Notes under the pieces: generated by a model
What the model was told of the DNA's origin: nothing
The model's input: the letters and a program-made list of their open reading frames with translations, nothing else
Database searches by the model: none
Part shown: piece by piece, positions 1 to 7,337 of the stretch
Layout of the letters: each line of letters starts with the position of its first letter
Numbering within the stretch: the first letter of the stretch is position 1
Translations under genes and position numbers: made by a program
NCBI GenBank assembly: GCA_964540695.1
Contig: CAZINS010000003.1
Coordinates: 10,734 to 74,733, forward strand
Direction: 5' to 3'
DNA from: DYGA01 sp964540695
GTDB taxonomy: Bacteria > Patescibacteriota > Patescibacteriia > S139-126
DNA length: 64,000 bases

Positions 1-257
1 TCGGCTGCTTGCGGTTCAATATGTATGTCAGACGAATTTTGAGTAATGGCAAAATTAATAATATTATCCAAAATTTTAATAATAGGAGAATTCTCAATAT
101 TTTTGTCTAAAGTATCGTGATTATTGACAGCTTGTCTAACATAATTATCTATTACTTGATAAAAATCAGGCGCTGCCACCTTACGATATTGGGTATTATA
201 TTCAGTATCTATATAAGATGCCTCTTTAAAACTGATATTATCTGTAAAATTAGTCAT
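1..257 (-). CDS. pilB: Type IV pilus assembly / type II secretion ATPase PilB/GspE, N-terminal part (cut by window edge)
   Basis: Reading leftwards from ATG at 257, the frame stays open to the window edge (85 codons). It contains a SPIIKILDNIIN...SDIHIEPQ stretch, which matches the region just before the ATPase core of PilB/GspE enzymes, where the motif is typically ASDIHIEP. These hexameric cytoplasmic ATPases power pilus extension or pseudopilus assembly. An in-frame TAA a few codons upstream fixes the start; no clear Shine-Dalgarno is seen. The Walker motifs lie outside the window, so PilB and GspE cannot be separated. A PilT retraction ATPase at 42.5 kb supports a type IV pilus. Confidence 0.8.
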   Translation of the reverse strand, partial: MTNFTDNISFKEASYIDTEYNTQYRKVAAPDFYQVIDNYVRQAVNNHDTLDKNIENSPIIKILDNIINFAITQNSSDIHIEPQAA

Positions 258-490
258 ATTATTGTAATTTTTTTAGTTAAACATATAAAGATAGCATATT
301 TTTCGAAAAAAGTCAATGCTAACTAGTCAATAAGGAATTATTCTAAAAACTACTTATTACTTTGATTCAAATCACAATAATATACTAAAGGGACAAATAT
401 CTTCCTATCACTACAGGAGATAGGAAGCTTTACATAATTTTATGCAATTTAAATAAAAAAAATGAAATACTTGATATTTAATTTAAATAA

Positions 491-517
491 AAAAACACCC
501 AAATAATGGGTGTTTTT
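491..517. terminator. Intrinsic terminator after the cold-shock gene
   Basis: A 10-bp perfect stem (AAAAACACCC / GGGTGTTTTT) with a 7-nt loop. It is T-rich on both sides, so it can work in either direction. It lies just downstream of the minus-strand cold-shock gene. Confidence 0.85.
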
Positions 518-532
518 TAGAGTTGAATAAAG

Positions 533-730
533 TTAGGCTTTTTTTACCTGCACTGCAGCTGGGCCTTTAGGACTTTGATTTACTTCAAAAGTAACAGTAT
601 CACCTTCTCTTAAATCATTGAAACTTACTCCAACAAGTTCATTGGCGTGAAAAAACAAATCTTTGTTTTCGCCATCTTGACTGATAAAACCGAAATTTTT
701 GTCAGTCAATTTTTTTATTGTACCTTGCAT
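533..730 (-). CDS. csp: Cold-shock protein, CspA family
   Basis: A 65-residue single cold-shock (OB-fold) domain. The RNP1-like KNFGFISQDG and RNP2-like KDLFFHANEL segments carry the aromatic nucleic-acid-binding residues, and length is normal for CspA proteins. The family binds single-stranded RNA/DNA as a chaperone in the cytoplasm. The start has no Shine-Dalgarno; the leader is U/A-rich, as in many csp mRNAs. The leader region also holds a perfect 10-bp hairpin (827-850) and a 9-mer shared with the desaturase operator. Monocistronic, with its own terminator. Confidence 0.95.
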   Translation of the reverse strand: MQGTIKKLTDKNFGFISQDGENKDLFFHANELVGVSFNDLREGDTVTFEVNQSPKGPAAVQVKKA

Positions 731-801
731 AAAATAAAATAAATAAACGAATTAATTTATAGTCAGTAGAAATTCGACTTTAATTCTACTTAACTAAACT
801 A

Positions 802-850
802 GTAAATATTGAATATTGAATGTTATAAAAATTTGTTTCAACAAATTTTT
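802..850 (-). promoter_or_regulatory. Upstream region of csp: shared 9-mer and perfect hairpin
   Basis: On the minus strand AATATTTAC (810-802) is identical to one arm of the palindrome in front of the desaturase gene at 1870-1892. Next to it is a perfect hairpin, AAAAATTTGT - TTCA - ACAAATTTTT (827-850). A TATAAA-like -10 lies nearer the gene, so the hairpin may be upstream of transcription. The function is inferred only. Confidence 0.35.
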
Positions 851-960
851 TATTTAAAAAAGACCTTCTATATTATGAAAGCCTTTTAAAAACGCAAATC
901 AAATAATATTAACTAAGATTATTCTATCATATTATATTAAAAAAGTCAATTAATATTTAA

Positions 961-984
961 AAACCGCATGTGATAATGCGGTTT
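961..984 (-). terminator. Intrinsic terminator after the small HExxH gene
   Basis: A 9-bp stem AAACCGCAT / ATGCGGTTT with a GTGATA loop. The identical 24-nt element recurs at 1377-1400 after the next gene. Confidence 0.85.
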
Positions 985-998
985 ATAAATATTTTTAA

Positions 999-1304
999 TT
1001 AATACCTGTTTAGTCTTTTTAATAGCTGTCTAGCTAGTCGTATAATTTGTTGTTTTGACATTTTGGCAATAGCTTTGTCAGTTTTTATTTTTATTTGTTT
1101 TTCACTTAACTCAGTATACCTTTCATGAAGCATTTCATGAATATAAACATCTACCAAAAATAAATATATATTAATAAATATTTTTTGTTTTACATAATCT
1201 ATTTCCCCAAAAATTTTTTTACCCAACCAAGTATATTTTACTTCATATTCCCTTTCTCTGAGTATTAACTCATAAACAGACCTTTTTAATGGTAATCTTT
1301 TCAT
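999..1304 (-). CDS. Very small HExxH putative metalloprotein
   Basis: A 101-residue basic protein with HEMLH, the HExxH zinc-protease signature, at about residue 56. Before it is a hydrophobic stretch (IFINIYLFLVDVYI); after it a basic helical tail (KQQIIRLARQLLKRL). It is far shorter than typical SprT-like or M48 proteases, and the third zinc ligand is not obvious; the E of the following RYTEL is a candidate. A good Shine-Dalgarno (AGGAG) precedes ATG 1304. The family is not recognised beyond the motif and may be a minimal SprT-like fold. It shares its terminator sequence with the next gene. Confidence 0.55.
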   Translation of the reverse strand: MKRLPLKRSVYELILREREYEVKYTWLGKKIFGEIDYVKQKIFINIYLFLVDVYIHEMLHERYTELSEKQIKIKTDKAIAKMSKQQIIRLARQLLKRLNRY

Positions 1305-1376
1305 GGCTAACTCCTATTTTATTTTTAAAGAATTTTTTTTACTTTATAACAATCATCTTAGAACTGTCAAATAATA

Positions 1377-1400
1377 AAACCGCATGTGATAATGCGGTTT
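1377..1400 (-). terminator. Intrinsic terminator, exact copy of the one at 961-984
   Basis: The same AAACCGCAT-GTGATA-ATGCGGTTT hairpin, placed after the minus-strand gene 1419-1757. Confidence 0.85.
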
Positions 1401-1418
1401 ATTTTTCAGTAAAATTTT

Positions 1419-1757
1419 TTAAAAGCTGATTGCTTCGATATAATATTTTTTAGTGTCAGTATCAAATATAGGCTGAAGACCTTGAGCGTTGATCATAAAT
1501 TCAGAAATTTCCTGAAAAATATCTGGACCGGTAAACCCTAGTCCTTGGGCATATTCATAGACTTGCTGTCTATCAAAGCCAACTGACTTATCTAAATCAT
1601 CTCCAGATTCTTTCTTTAACATGCCGGCCAACTGGGCACCAGTTGGTATAAAACTACCTGGATTCATTTTTCGGATAATATCAACTGGTCTCTGGCCATC
1701 AATTTTACCTGTTTCTAAAAGTTCCTGCAGATCTTTTAACTCTTTCGAATTTTCCAT
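1419..1757 (-). CDS. Hypothetical acidic protein, 112 aa
   Basis: No family is recognised. It is a soluble acidic protein without membrane segments or signal peptide. The N-terminal third (KELKDLQELLETGKIDG) looks helical, followed by a GSFIPTGAQLAGML stretch and a Gln/Tyr-rich middle. The start is well supported by AGGAGAG seven bases before ATG 1757. It is followed by a terminator identical to the neighbour's, so the two small genes are separate transcripts with a duplicated 3' element. Confidence 0.7.
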   Translation of the reverse strand: MENSKELKDLQELLETGKIDGQRPVDIIRKMNPGSFIPTGAQLAGMLKKESGDDLDKSVGFDRQQVYEYAQGLGFTGPDIFQEISEFMINAQGLQPIFDTDTKKYYIEAISF

Positions 1758-1843
1758 TTTACTCTCCTATTTATTTATTGAAAATAATTTAATGTACTTT
1801 TTAATTTGAAAAAATTAACATAAAATTTATTTTATGTCAATCT

Positions 1844-1892
1844 TTGTCTTAAATAAATAAAACCGATATAATATTTACAAATAGTAAATATT
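1844..1892 (+). promoter_or_regulatory. Promoter and operator-like palindrome of the desaturase gene
   Basis: A -35 TTGTCT (1844-1849), 17-bp spacer and perfect -10 TATAAT (1867-1872). Overlapping the -10 and expected start site is a perfect palindrome AATATTTAC-AAATA-GTAAATATT (1870-1892), a typical position for a repressor operator. The AATATTTAC half-site also lies upstream of csp. Confidence 0.6.
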
Positions 1893-1922
1893 CTTGTTCA
1901 TTAACAAAAAAAAGGAAATAAA

Positions 1923-2987
1923 ATGAAAAACATTAAATTCACCCCATCTGGAAATTTTTATTCTGAGTTAAAAATCTTGGTTGATAAATATTTTCAAAAC
2001 AAACAAATTGCCAAAACTGGAAATTGGCGTATGTTTTTAAAAACCGGCGTAGTTATGTTGTGGCTGTTATTTAGCTATATATCCCTGGTATTTTTTCATC
2101 ATTCGGTAGTCATATCTCTACTTCTTTCCTTCATGCTGGCACAAGGTTTTGTACTAGTGGGATTCAATATCCAACATGATGCTAATCATGGCAGTTACAG
2201 TCAAAGTAAAAAATTAAATAAACTTCTTGGTTTTACTCTTGATCTCATCGGCGGTAGTAGCTGGGTGTGGCAAATTAAACACAATATCCTGCATCATACT
2301 TATACCAATCTCTTAGAACTTGATAGTGATATCAATACCAACGGGCTGATGCGATTGAGCCCCAAGCAAGTTTGGCAACCATGGCACCGGTGGCAACATT
2401 TCTATGCTCTACCGATTTATAGTTTTATGTCATTATCTTGGATTTTTTATGGTGACATGAGAAGATTTTTCCTGAATAAAATTAACTCTTACCAATTACC
2501 AAAGCCCAAACTTACTGATATAGTAATTTTTTTTACTTCCAAACTGGCTTACTTTGGTTATATGTTGGTTATACCAACTTTTTTTCATCCTTTCTGGCAA
2601 GTATTATCAGTCTTCATTTGTATTCACTTAATCCTAGGGATGACTTTAGCCTTGGTTTTCCAACTAGCACATATTGTTGAGGGTAATGAATTCCCCGAAC
2701 CCAATCAACAAAATATCATTGCCAAAGAATGGGCTATCCATGAAATCGAAACTACGGCAAATTTTGCCCAACAAAACAAATTGGCAACTTGGTATTTTGG
2801 TGGTTTGAATTATCAAATTGAACATCACTTGTTCACTCGTATTTGTCATATACACTATCCGGAAATACAAAAATTTGTTCAAACAACTTGTGAAAAATTC
2901 AATTTAAAATATATATCCTATCGTACTTTTACCCAAGCTCTCAGAGCACATTTTCGTTTACTCAAACAATTAGCTCAACCATCATAG
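1923..2987 (+). CDS. Membrane fatty acid desaturase (acyl-lipid / linoleoyl-CoA type)
   Basis: A 354-residue integral membrane di-iron desaturase. All three histidine boxes are present: HDANH at about residue 86, HNILHH at about 121, and QIEHH near residue 299, the Q-for-H form typical of front-end and DesA3-like enzymes. Hydrophobic pairs lie at about 40-85 and 195-245. The family inserts double bonds into acyl chains at the membrane using O2 and an electron donor. A strong Shine-Dalgarno (AAGGAAA) precedes ATG 1923. It is monocistronic, with its own promoter, operator-like palindrome and terminator. Substrate and regiochemistry cannot be read from sequence. Confidence 0.92.
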   Translation: MKNIKFTPSGNFYSELKILVDKYFQNKQIAKTGNWRMFLKTGVVMLWLLFSYISLVFFHHSVVISLLLSFMLAQGFVLVGFNIQHDANHGSYSQSKKLNKLLGFTLDLIGGSSWVWQIKHNILHHTYTNLLELDSDINTNGLMRLSPKQVWQPWHRWQHFYALPIYSFMSLSWIFYGDMRRFFLNKINSYQLPKPKLTDIVIFFTSKLAYFGYMLVIPTFFHPFWQVLSVFICIHLILGMTLALVFQLAHIVEGNEFPEPNQQNIIAKEWAIHEIETTANFAQQNKLATWYFGGLNYQIEHHLFTRICHIHYPEIQKFVQTTCEKFNLKYISYRTFTQALRAHFRLLKQLAQPS

Positions 2988-3003
2988 ATGGTAAGTTAAA
3001 AAT

Positions 3004-3029
3004 AAGCCTGCTAAAATAGTAGGCTTTTT
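3004..3029 (+). terminator. Intrinsic terminator of the desaturase gene
   Basis: A stem AAGCCTGCTA / TAGTAGGCTT (one G-T pair) with an AAA loop and a T-run. Confidence 0.85.
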
Positions 3030-3067
3030 AATTATCAGTAAAAAATCAGATAAAAGACCTAAACAGA

Positions 3068-3209
3068 TTGACAAAACACACTACCCGTGCCATACTCACT
3101 TTAAGCAAGTGGTTCTATTTTATATTTGCTTACACAAAATAAAAATAGTGTAAGTCACATAAATAGTTAGGTCGCTCTTGCGAATTTTATTTGTGTAAGT
3201 TAAATTACT
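3068..3209 (+). promoter_or_regulatory. Promoter and switch-like leader of the RRM protein gene
   Basis: TTGACA (3068-3073), 17 bp, CATACT (3091-3096) gives a leader of about 105 nt. Within it CTTACAC (3129-3135) can pair with GTGTAAG at 3148-3154, or through a longer arm (CTTACACAAAATAAAA, 3129-3144) with 3185-3199 just before the ATG. The two pairings exclude each other, and the second would cover the ribosome-binding region. Confidence 0.45.
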
Positions 3210-3548
3210 ATGGCAAAAAAACTATATGTCGGTGGATTGTCCTACAATACCACTCAAGAAGGCTTACAAGAAGCTTTCGCTCAAGCTGGTAATGTAGAAT
3301 CAGCCATCATCATCACAGACAAAATGTCAGGCCGATCAAAAGGTTTTGGATTTGTTGAAATGTCTACTGATGAAGAAGCTCAAACCGCTATTGAAACTTT
3401 CAATGGCAAAGAGCTTGATGGACGCACTATCACTGTTAGTGAAGCTCGCCCTATGACTGATCGCCCTCGCCGTGATTTTGGTAGTCGCGGACGCGGATTT
3501 GGTGGCGGTGGCAGCGGTGGCGGCAACCGACAAAGAAATTGGAACTAA
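3210..3548 (+). CDS. RRM-domain RNA-binding protein, Gly/Arg-rich tail
   Basis: A 112-residue protein with one RNA recognition motif in residues 1-80: RNP2 is LYVGGL (residues 5-10) and RNP1 is RSKGFGFVEM (about 43-52), with the conserved aromatics. The tail (about 86-112) is rich in Arg, Gly and Phe (SRGRGFGGGG), like cyanobacterial and eukaryotic cold-inducible glycine-rich RRM proteins. The likely role is binding single-stranded RNA as a cold-stress chaperone. There is no strong Shine-Dalgarno; the upstream GTGTAAG is part of the leader switch. Its terminator is strong. Confidence 0.95.
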   Translation: MAKKLYVGGLSYNTTQEGLQEAFAQAGNVESAIIITDKMSGRSKGFGFVEMSTDEEAQTAIETFNGKELDGRTITVSEARPMTDRPRRDFGSRGRGFGGGGSGGGNRQRNWN

Positions 3549-3565
3549 AAAATTCCTATTCATTA

Positions 3566-3592
3566 AAAACCTCCCTTTAAGGGAGGTTTTTA
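3566..3592. terminator. Bidirectional intrinsic terminator
   Basis: A 10-bp stem AAAACCTCCC / GGGAGGTTTT with a TTTAA loop, between the convergent RRM gene and the minus-strand gene 3596-3886. Confidence 0.9.
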
Positions 3593-3595
3593 TAT

Positions 3596-3886
3596 TTATA
3601 TAAATGTTTCTACTAATTGGTTGATTGGTACTGGTTCTTTTACTTCAATAAATTTAAGGTAAGGATATTTTGGAGCTAGTGGATTACAAAACGGACAATA
3701 TGGTCGACTAATTATTTTTTTAAATATTTTATTACCATTGTCTACTAAAATTTCATCATCCATAAATTCAATTAGTTGTTTAGTATAAATGCAACGCCAA
3801 TACATTGACTGGTGTGAATTTTTCTTATTCGTAAATAAACCAGCATGAATCTCTAGATAAGCTAAATCTATTTTTAAAATGAACAT
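3596..3886 (-). CDS. Hypothetical protein with CPFC motif, 96 aa
   Basis: No known family is recognised. The 96-residue soluble protein has a CPFC pair at about residue 64, plus single cysteines, consistent with metal binding or a redox pair but not enough for a full zinc ribbon. The C-terminal part is proline-rich (PLAPKYPYLKFIEVKEPVP). The start is fixed by AGGAGG seven bases upstream. Standalone gene ending at a bidirectional terminator. Confidence 0.65.
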   Translation of the reverse strand: MFILKIDLAYLEIHAGLFTNKKNSHQSMYWRCIYTKQLIEFMDDEILVDNGNKIFKKIISRPYCPFCNPLAPKYPYLKFIEVKEPVPINQLVETFI

Positions 3887-3933
3887 ATTTCCTCCTATTA
3901 TTTTTCACACTATAACAAAATATTTATAATTAT

Positions 3934-3960
3934 AAAAGCCCTCAATCTTGAGGGCTAAAA
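3934..3960 (-). terminator. Intrinsic terminator of plsY
   Basis: A stem AGCCCTCAA / TTGAGGGCT followed on the minus strand by a T-rich tract. Confidence 0.8.
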
Positions 3961-4569
3961 TTAAATTATTTTTTTAATATTTTCTCTGTGGGCGATTATT
4001 ATGATAATCGCAATACCAATAATAAAAATTGTCATGGCAAAGTTTTGTTGATTAAAACCACCACCAAAAATAATTTTTACTATTACAGCAGCTATTGCTG
4101 CCAACATTGAACCCAAAGCTACATTTTGGGCGGCAATTTTTGGGGAGCCGAACTTTTTGGCAAATAATATAGTTATCACAAAAACTAATAGAATTATAAC
4201 AATAAACCAATCTGGAGAAAGTCCCAATAAAACACCGAGCGAGGTGGCAACTACTTTTCCACCTTTAAAATTCAACCATACAGGTTTAAAGTGACCAAGA
4301 ATAGCCAAGCTACCAGCTAAAATATAATAACCAATTTCAGGTTCTGTAAAAAAAATATTTACTAAACTAATAGCCGTAAAACCCTTGGCAATATCAAGTA
4401 TTAAAGTCAAACCTCCCCATTTTGCACCCAGTGCCCTGGTTACATTGGTAGCACCAATATTGCCACTACCAACTTTTTGAATATCAACTTTGTTATACTT
4501 GGCTATAAGATAGCCAAAAGGTATGGCACCGAGTAAATACGAAAGAATAATCAACAATACGAATTCCAT
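3961..4569 (-). CDS. plsY: Acyl-phosphate:glycerol-3-phosphate acyltransferase PlsY
   Basis: A membrane enzyme that transfers an acyl group from acyl-phosphate to sn-1 of glycerol-3-phosphate, the first committed step of phospholipid synthesis. Motifs seen are GAIPFGYL, GSGNIGATNVTRALG and LDIAKG, with further hydrophobic segments giving a multi-pass protein of normal length. A start at 4581 is possible, but the Shine-Dalgarno GGAGGT lies between that ATG and the one at 4569, so 4569 (MEFVLLI) is preferred, giving 202 residues. The terminator follows directly. With PgsA it marks a partial phospholipid pathway. Confidence 0.95.
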   Translation of the reverse strand: MEFVLLIILSYLLGAIPFGYLIAKYNKVDIQKVGSGNIGATNVTRALGAKWGGLTLILDIAKGFTAISLVNIFFTEPEIGYYILAGSLAILGHFKPVWLNFKGGKVVATSLGVLLGLSPDWFIVIILLVFVITILFAKKFGSPKIAAQNVALGSMLAAIAAVIVKIIFGGGFNQQNFAMTIFIIGIAIIIIIAHRENIKKII

Positions 4570-4639
4570 TTTTACCTCCATTTAATTTTTTAAAGAAATT
4601 GAATTAAATCATCTTATAACTAAAATATATTTTTGGCAA

Positions 4640-4975
4640 GAAAAAAACCCGTCTGAGACAGATTTTCTAAATTTTGGTATAGAAAATGTCTTGGTAGACG
4701 GGTTTAAATGAATCTTGACTTTAGGGCTCCTTACGGAAAATTTTGTGCTTTGTGAAAAGCTTTGAGTTAAGTGGTGTTCTTCTTCGGAAGACGTTTGTTT
4801 TGCAACAAGACATTTTATTTTTTGATCATATGATCCACTTTCTCTTTTTCCGTATACGTATTTTGTTCCTTTTTAGGGGATTTTGTTTTCCTCTATTTAG
4901 AGGATTTAAAGTACAAGACTCAAAATTATTACCTTTCGGTAATGACTACATTACATTATTCAAATTTAGTGGTCA
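4640..4975 (-). ncRNA. Candidate structured non-coding RNA
   Basis: A 479-bp gene-free gap (4582-5060) rich in hairpins: GATCATATGATC, TTACC-TTTC-GGTAA, CCTCTA-TT-TAGAGG and CTTC-TTCG-GAAG. On the minus strand a promoter-like TTGACC-17 bp-TAATGT (about 4975-4946) starts it. It ends in a long stem, AAACCCGTCT / AGACGGGTTT (about 4645-4708), with an inner GACA(GA)TTTTCTA pairing and a T-run, like a terminator. No convincing ORF is present. It matches neither tmRNA, RNase P nor 6S RNA as far as I can judge. Confidence 0.35.
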
Positions 4976-5023
4976 AGTAGTATTTTTGTATAACCTGTGG
5001 ATAAATTAAAAAACATTAAAAAA

Positions 5024-5060
5024 TGCTATAATTATCATATATTTAATAAAGGAGGATAAA
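5024..5060 (+). promoter_or_regulatory. Extended -10 promoter and ribosome-binding site
   Basis: TGCTATAAT (5024-5032) is an extended -10 element. A leader of about 22 nt follows, with GGAGG just before the GTG start at 5061. Confidence 0.6.
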
Positions 5061-5519
5061 GTGAAGATCATTAAAAATTCTATCGAAGGCAATAAACCGC
5101 CACCCGATTTTTTTACCATCTATTTACAAAAACAAGTACAAATTAATCAAAAATCAGCAAAGGAAAGATTGTTAGAGTTAGAAAATTTTTTATTAAGTAT
5201 CGATATTAGGTTAAAAACCATTGCTCAACAATTAAATTTTGATTATGAAAAACTCCATTTAATTATACTTCCTAAAAAAATTATTTATAGTGATGCTGGA
5301 GCTTTTGGTCTAAGCAAAAAAAATATTAAAAAAATTTGTTTATTAATAAAATACTTATCATCACATCAAACATTACGTAAAGAAATAAAAAATTTGTATT
5401 TTTTTAGACAAATAGTTAGTCGCGATATTAGTTACTGTAAAAAATATGCTAGACCAAAAAAAATTTGCCTCCCGCAAACATTGTATCATGAAATAATATT
5501 GGTAAAAAAATCAGCTTAA
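5061..5519 (+). CDS. Hypothetical basic protein, 152 aa
   Basis: No family is recognised. It is a soluble, strongly basic protein, with helical segments (KERLLELENFLLSIDIRLK) and a C-terminal patch of Lys/Arg/Cys (SYCKKYARPKKICL). Basic charge suggests nucleic-acid contact, but no motif supports a specific function. The start is GTG 5061, chosen because of an optimal GGAGG seven bases upstream. Monocistronic between its own promoter and terminator, opposite the candidate RNA. Confidence 0.65.
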   Translation: MKIIKNSIEGNKPPPDFFTIYLQKQVQINQKSAKERLLELENFLLSIDIRLKTIAQQLNFDYEKLHLIILPKKIIYSDAGAFGLSKKNIKKICLLIKYLSSHQTLRKEIKNLYFFRQIVSRDISYCKKYARPKKICLPQTLYHEIILVKKSA

Positions 5520-5548
5520 AAAAGCCCCAATCAATTGGGGCTTTTTAT
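5519..5548 (+). terminator. Intrinsic terminator
   Basis: An 11-bp stem AAAAGCCCCAA / TTGGGGCTTTT with a TCAA loop and a T-run; it starts at the stop codon of the upstream gene. Confidence 0.9.
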
Positions 5549-5598
5549 ATCTGGCTTTCACTAAAAATATATGTTAAACTGATACTCAAGCTAAATTT

Positions 5599-7335
5599 AT
5601 GAAATTATTTTGGCAATATCTAAAAAATTATAAAGGGATATTCATTTTATCTCTTTTTTTGGCACTAATTAATCGCATTTTTTCTTTATTAGATCCACAA
5701 ATTTTTCGGCTTATCATTGACCGTTATGCTACTAAATTCAATGAATTAACCAAAGATGAATTTTTATATGGAGTTCTTGGTTTATTAATATTAGCTATTA
5801 GTGTTGCTTTGGTTTCTCGAATAGCTAAAAATTTTCAAGACTACTATGTCAGTATGATTACTCAAAAATTAGGAGCCAAACTTTATGCAGATAGTGTTCA
5901 ACATGCTTTTTCTCTGCCTTATATGGAATTTGAAGACCAACGTAGTGGTGAATTGTTACAAAATTTAAACAAAGCTCGCCAAGATGCAGAAAAATTGATA
6001 CGTAGTTTAATCGATATTTTATTTTTTTCCTTAATTGGTATTTTATTCGTACTCGGTTATGCTTTTTTTGTTCATTGGTCACTGGGGCTTATTTTCGTTT
6101 TAATTATCCCCTCACTTAGTGCAGTTACTTTTTATATCAGTCGTAAAATCAAACAAGCTCAAACAGATATTATCTTAGAAAAATCTGGTTTAGCTGGCTC
6201 CACTACTGAAACTATCAGAAACGTTGAATTGGTAAAAAGTTTGGGACTGGAGGAACAAGAAATTATCAGATTAAATAACGTCAATGATAAAATTTTGGAA
6301 CTCGAATTAAGAAAAATAAAATTAGTTCGTACAATGAGTTTTATTCAAGGAAGTTTAATAAACTTATTGCGTTCTACTATGTTATTATTGATGTTATGGT
6401 TAATTTATGTACAAATTATTTCTTTAGGCGAATTTTTTACTCTACTTTTTTATTCCTTTTTAATTTTTACACCCTTAACAGACCTGGGACAGCTAATAAC
6501 CGAATACCGTGAGGCTCAAGCTAGTGGTGAAATTTTACAAAAAATATTAAATAAACCTATTGACTTACAACCAACTCAACCCCTGGCTTTGGAAAAATTA
6601 AAGGAAATTAATTTTCAAAATGTTGATTTTTTTTATCAATCAAGCAAAGATCCTTCCGTTAAACAAATAAATTTAAAAATCAAAGCCGGACAAACGGTAG
6701 CCTTTGTCGGTCCCAGTGGATCAGGTAAAACTACACTTATTAAACTAATAGTGGGTCTTTACAAGCCAACTAAAGGTAAAATATTTTATAACCAAATAGA
6801 AAATAGTAAATTAAATTTTACTCAACTACGTCAACGCATTGGTTTGGTAGCTCAGGAAACACAACTTTTTGCCGGCACTATCAGAGAAAATTTAATATTT
6901 ACTAATCCTCAGGCAACGGATGAAGATTGTTTACAAGCAATGCGATCAGCCTCAGTAGAAAATATTTTAACTAGAGATAAACTGGGCCTAGAAGCTAAAA
7001 TTGGTGAAGGTGGTTTGAAATTATCTGGTGGTGAAAAACAAAGACTGGCAATTGCCAGAGCTTTACTTAGAAAACCAGAAATTCTAATTTTTGATGAAGC
7101 CACTAGTAGTTTGGATACTATTACTGAAAGCGCAATTACCAAAACTATTAAAGAAATAGAACAAAAAAATCCTGACTTAATCAGGATTTTGGTAGCCCAC
7201 AGACTTACTACTATCATGCACGCTGATATTATTTATTTAATGCAAGCTGGTCATATTGTTGCCCAAGGTACTCATGAGGAATTACTAAAAAACAATTTGC
7301 TCTATGCTTCATTATGGCAACAACAAAATTTATAA
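5599..7335 (+). CDS. ABC transporter half-exporter (fused membrane and ATPase domains)
   Basis: 578 residues in the type IV exporter architecture: an N-terminal six-helix membrane domain (about 1-310), then a nucleotide-binding domain. Seen are Walker A GPSGSGKTT (about 374), signature LSGGEKQR (about 477), Walker B ILIFDEATSSLD and H-loop AHRLTT. All catalytic residues are intact, so a homodimeric MsbA/LmrA-like exporter of lipids, peptides or drugs is likely; substrate is unknown. No partner half-transporter is adjacent. No Shine-Dalgarno is seen before ATG 5599. It converges with the response regulator gene two bases away. Confidence 0.93.
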   Translation: MKLFWQYLKNYKGIFILSLFLALINRIFSLLDPQIFRLIIDRYATKFNELTKDEFLYGVLGLLILAISVALVSRIAKNFQDYYVSMITQKLGAKLYADSVQHAFSLPYMEFEDQRSGELLQNLNKARQDAEKLIRSLIDILFFSLIGILFVLGYAFFVHWSLGLIFVLIIPSLSAVTFYISRKIKQAQTDIILEKSGLAGSTTETIRNVELVKSLGLEEQEIIRLNNVNDKILELELRKIKLVRTMSFIQGSLINLLRSTMLLLMLWLIYVQIISLGEFFTLLFYSFLIFTPLTDLGQLITEYREAQASGEILQKILNKPIDLQPTQPLALEKLKEINFQNVDFFYQSSKDPSVKQINLKIKAGQTVAFVGPSGSGKTTLIKLIVGLYKPTKGKIFYNQIENSKLNFTQLRQRIGLVAQETQLFAGTIRENLIFTNPQATDEDCLQAMRSASVENILTRDKLGLEAKIGEGGLKLSGGEKQRLAIARALLRKPEILIFDEATSSLDTITESAITKTIKEIEQKNPDLIRILVAHRLTTIMHADIIYLMQAGHIVAQGTHEELLKNNLLYASLWQQQNL

Positions 7336-7337
7336 AA

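Noticed and set aside
4640..4975. tmRNA, RNase P RNA or 6S RNA identity for the hairpin region
   Set aside because: No TTCGANTC-type tRNA-like end, no universal RNase P core motifs and no 6S-like open bubble were found.
4743..5009. Plus-strand ORF of 88 aa inside the gap after plsY
   Set aside because: Low-complexity Phe/Leu-rich product without Shine-Dalgarno, overlapping hairpin-rich DNA; better explained as part of a structured RNA.
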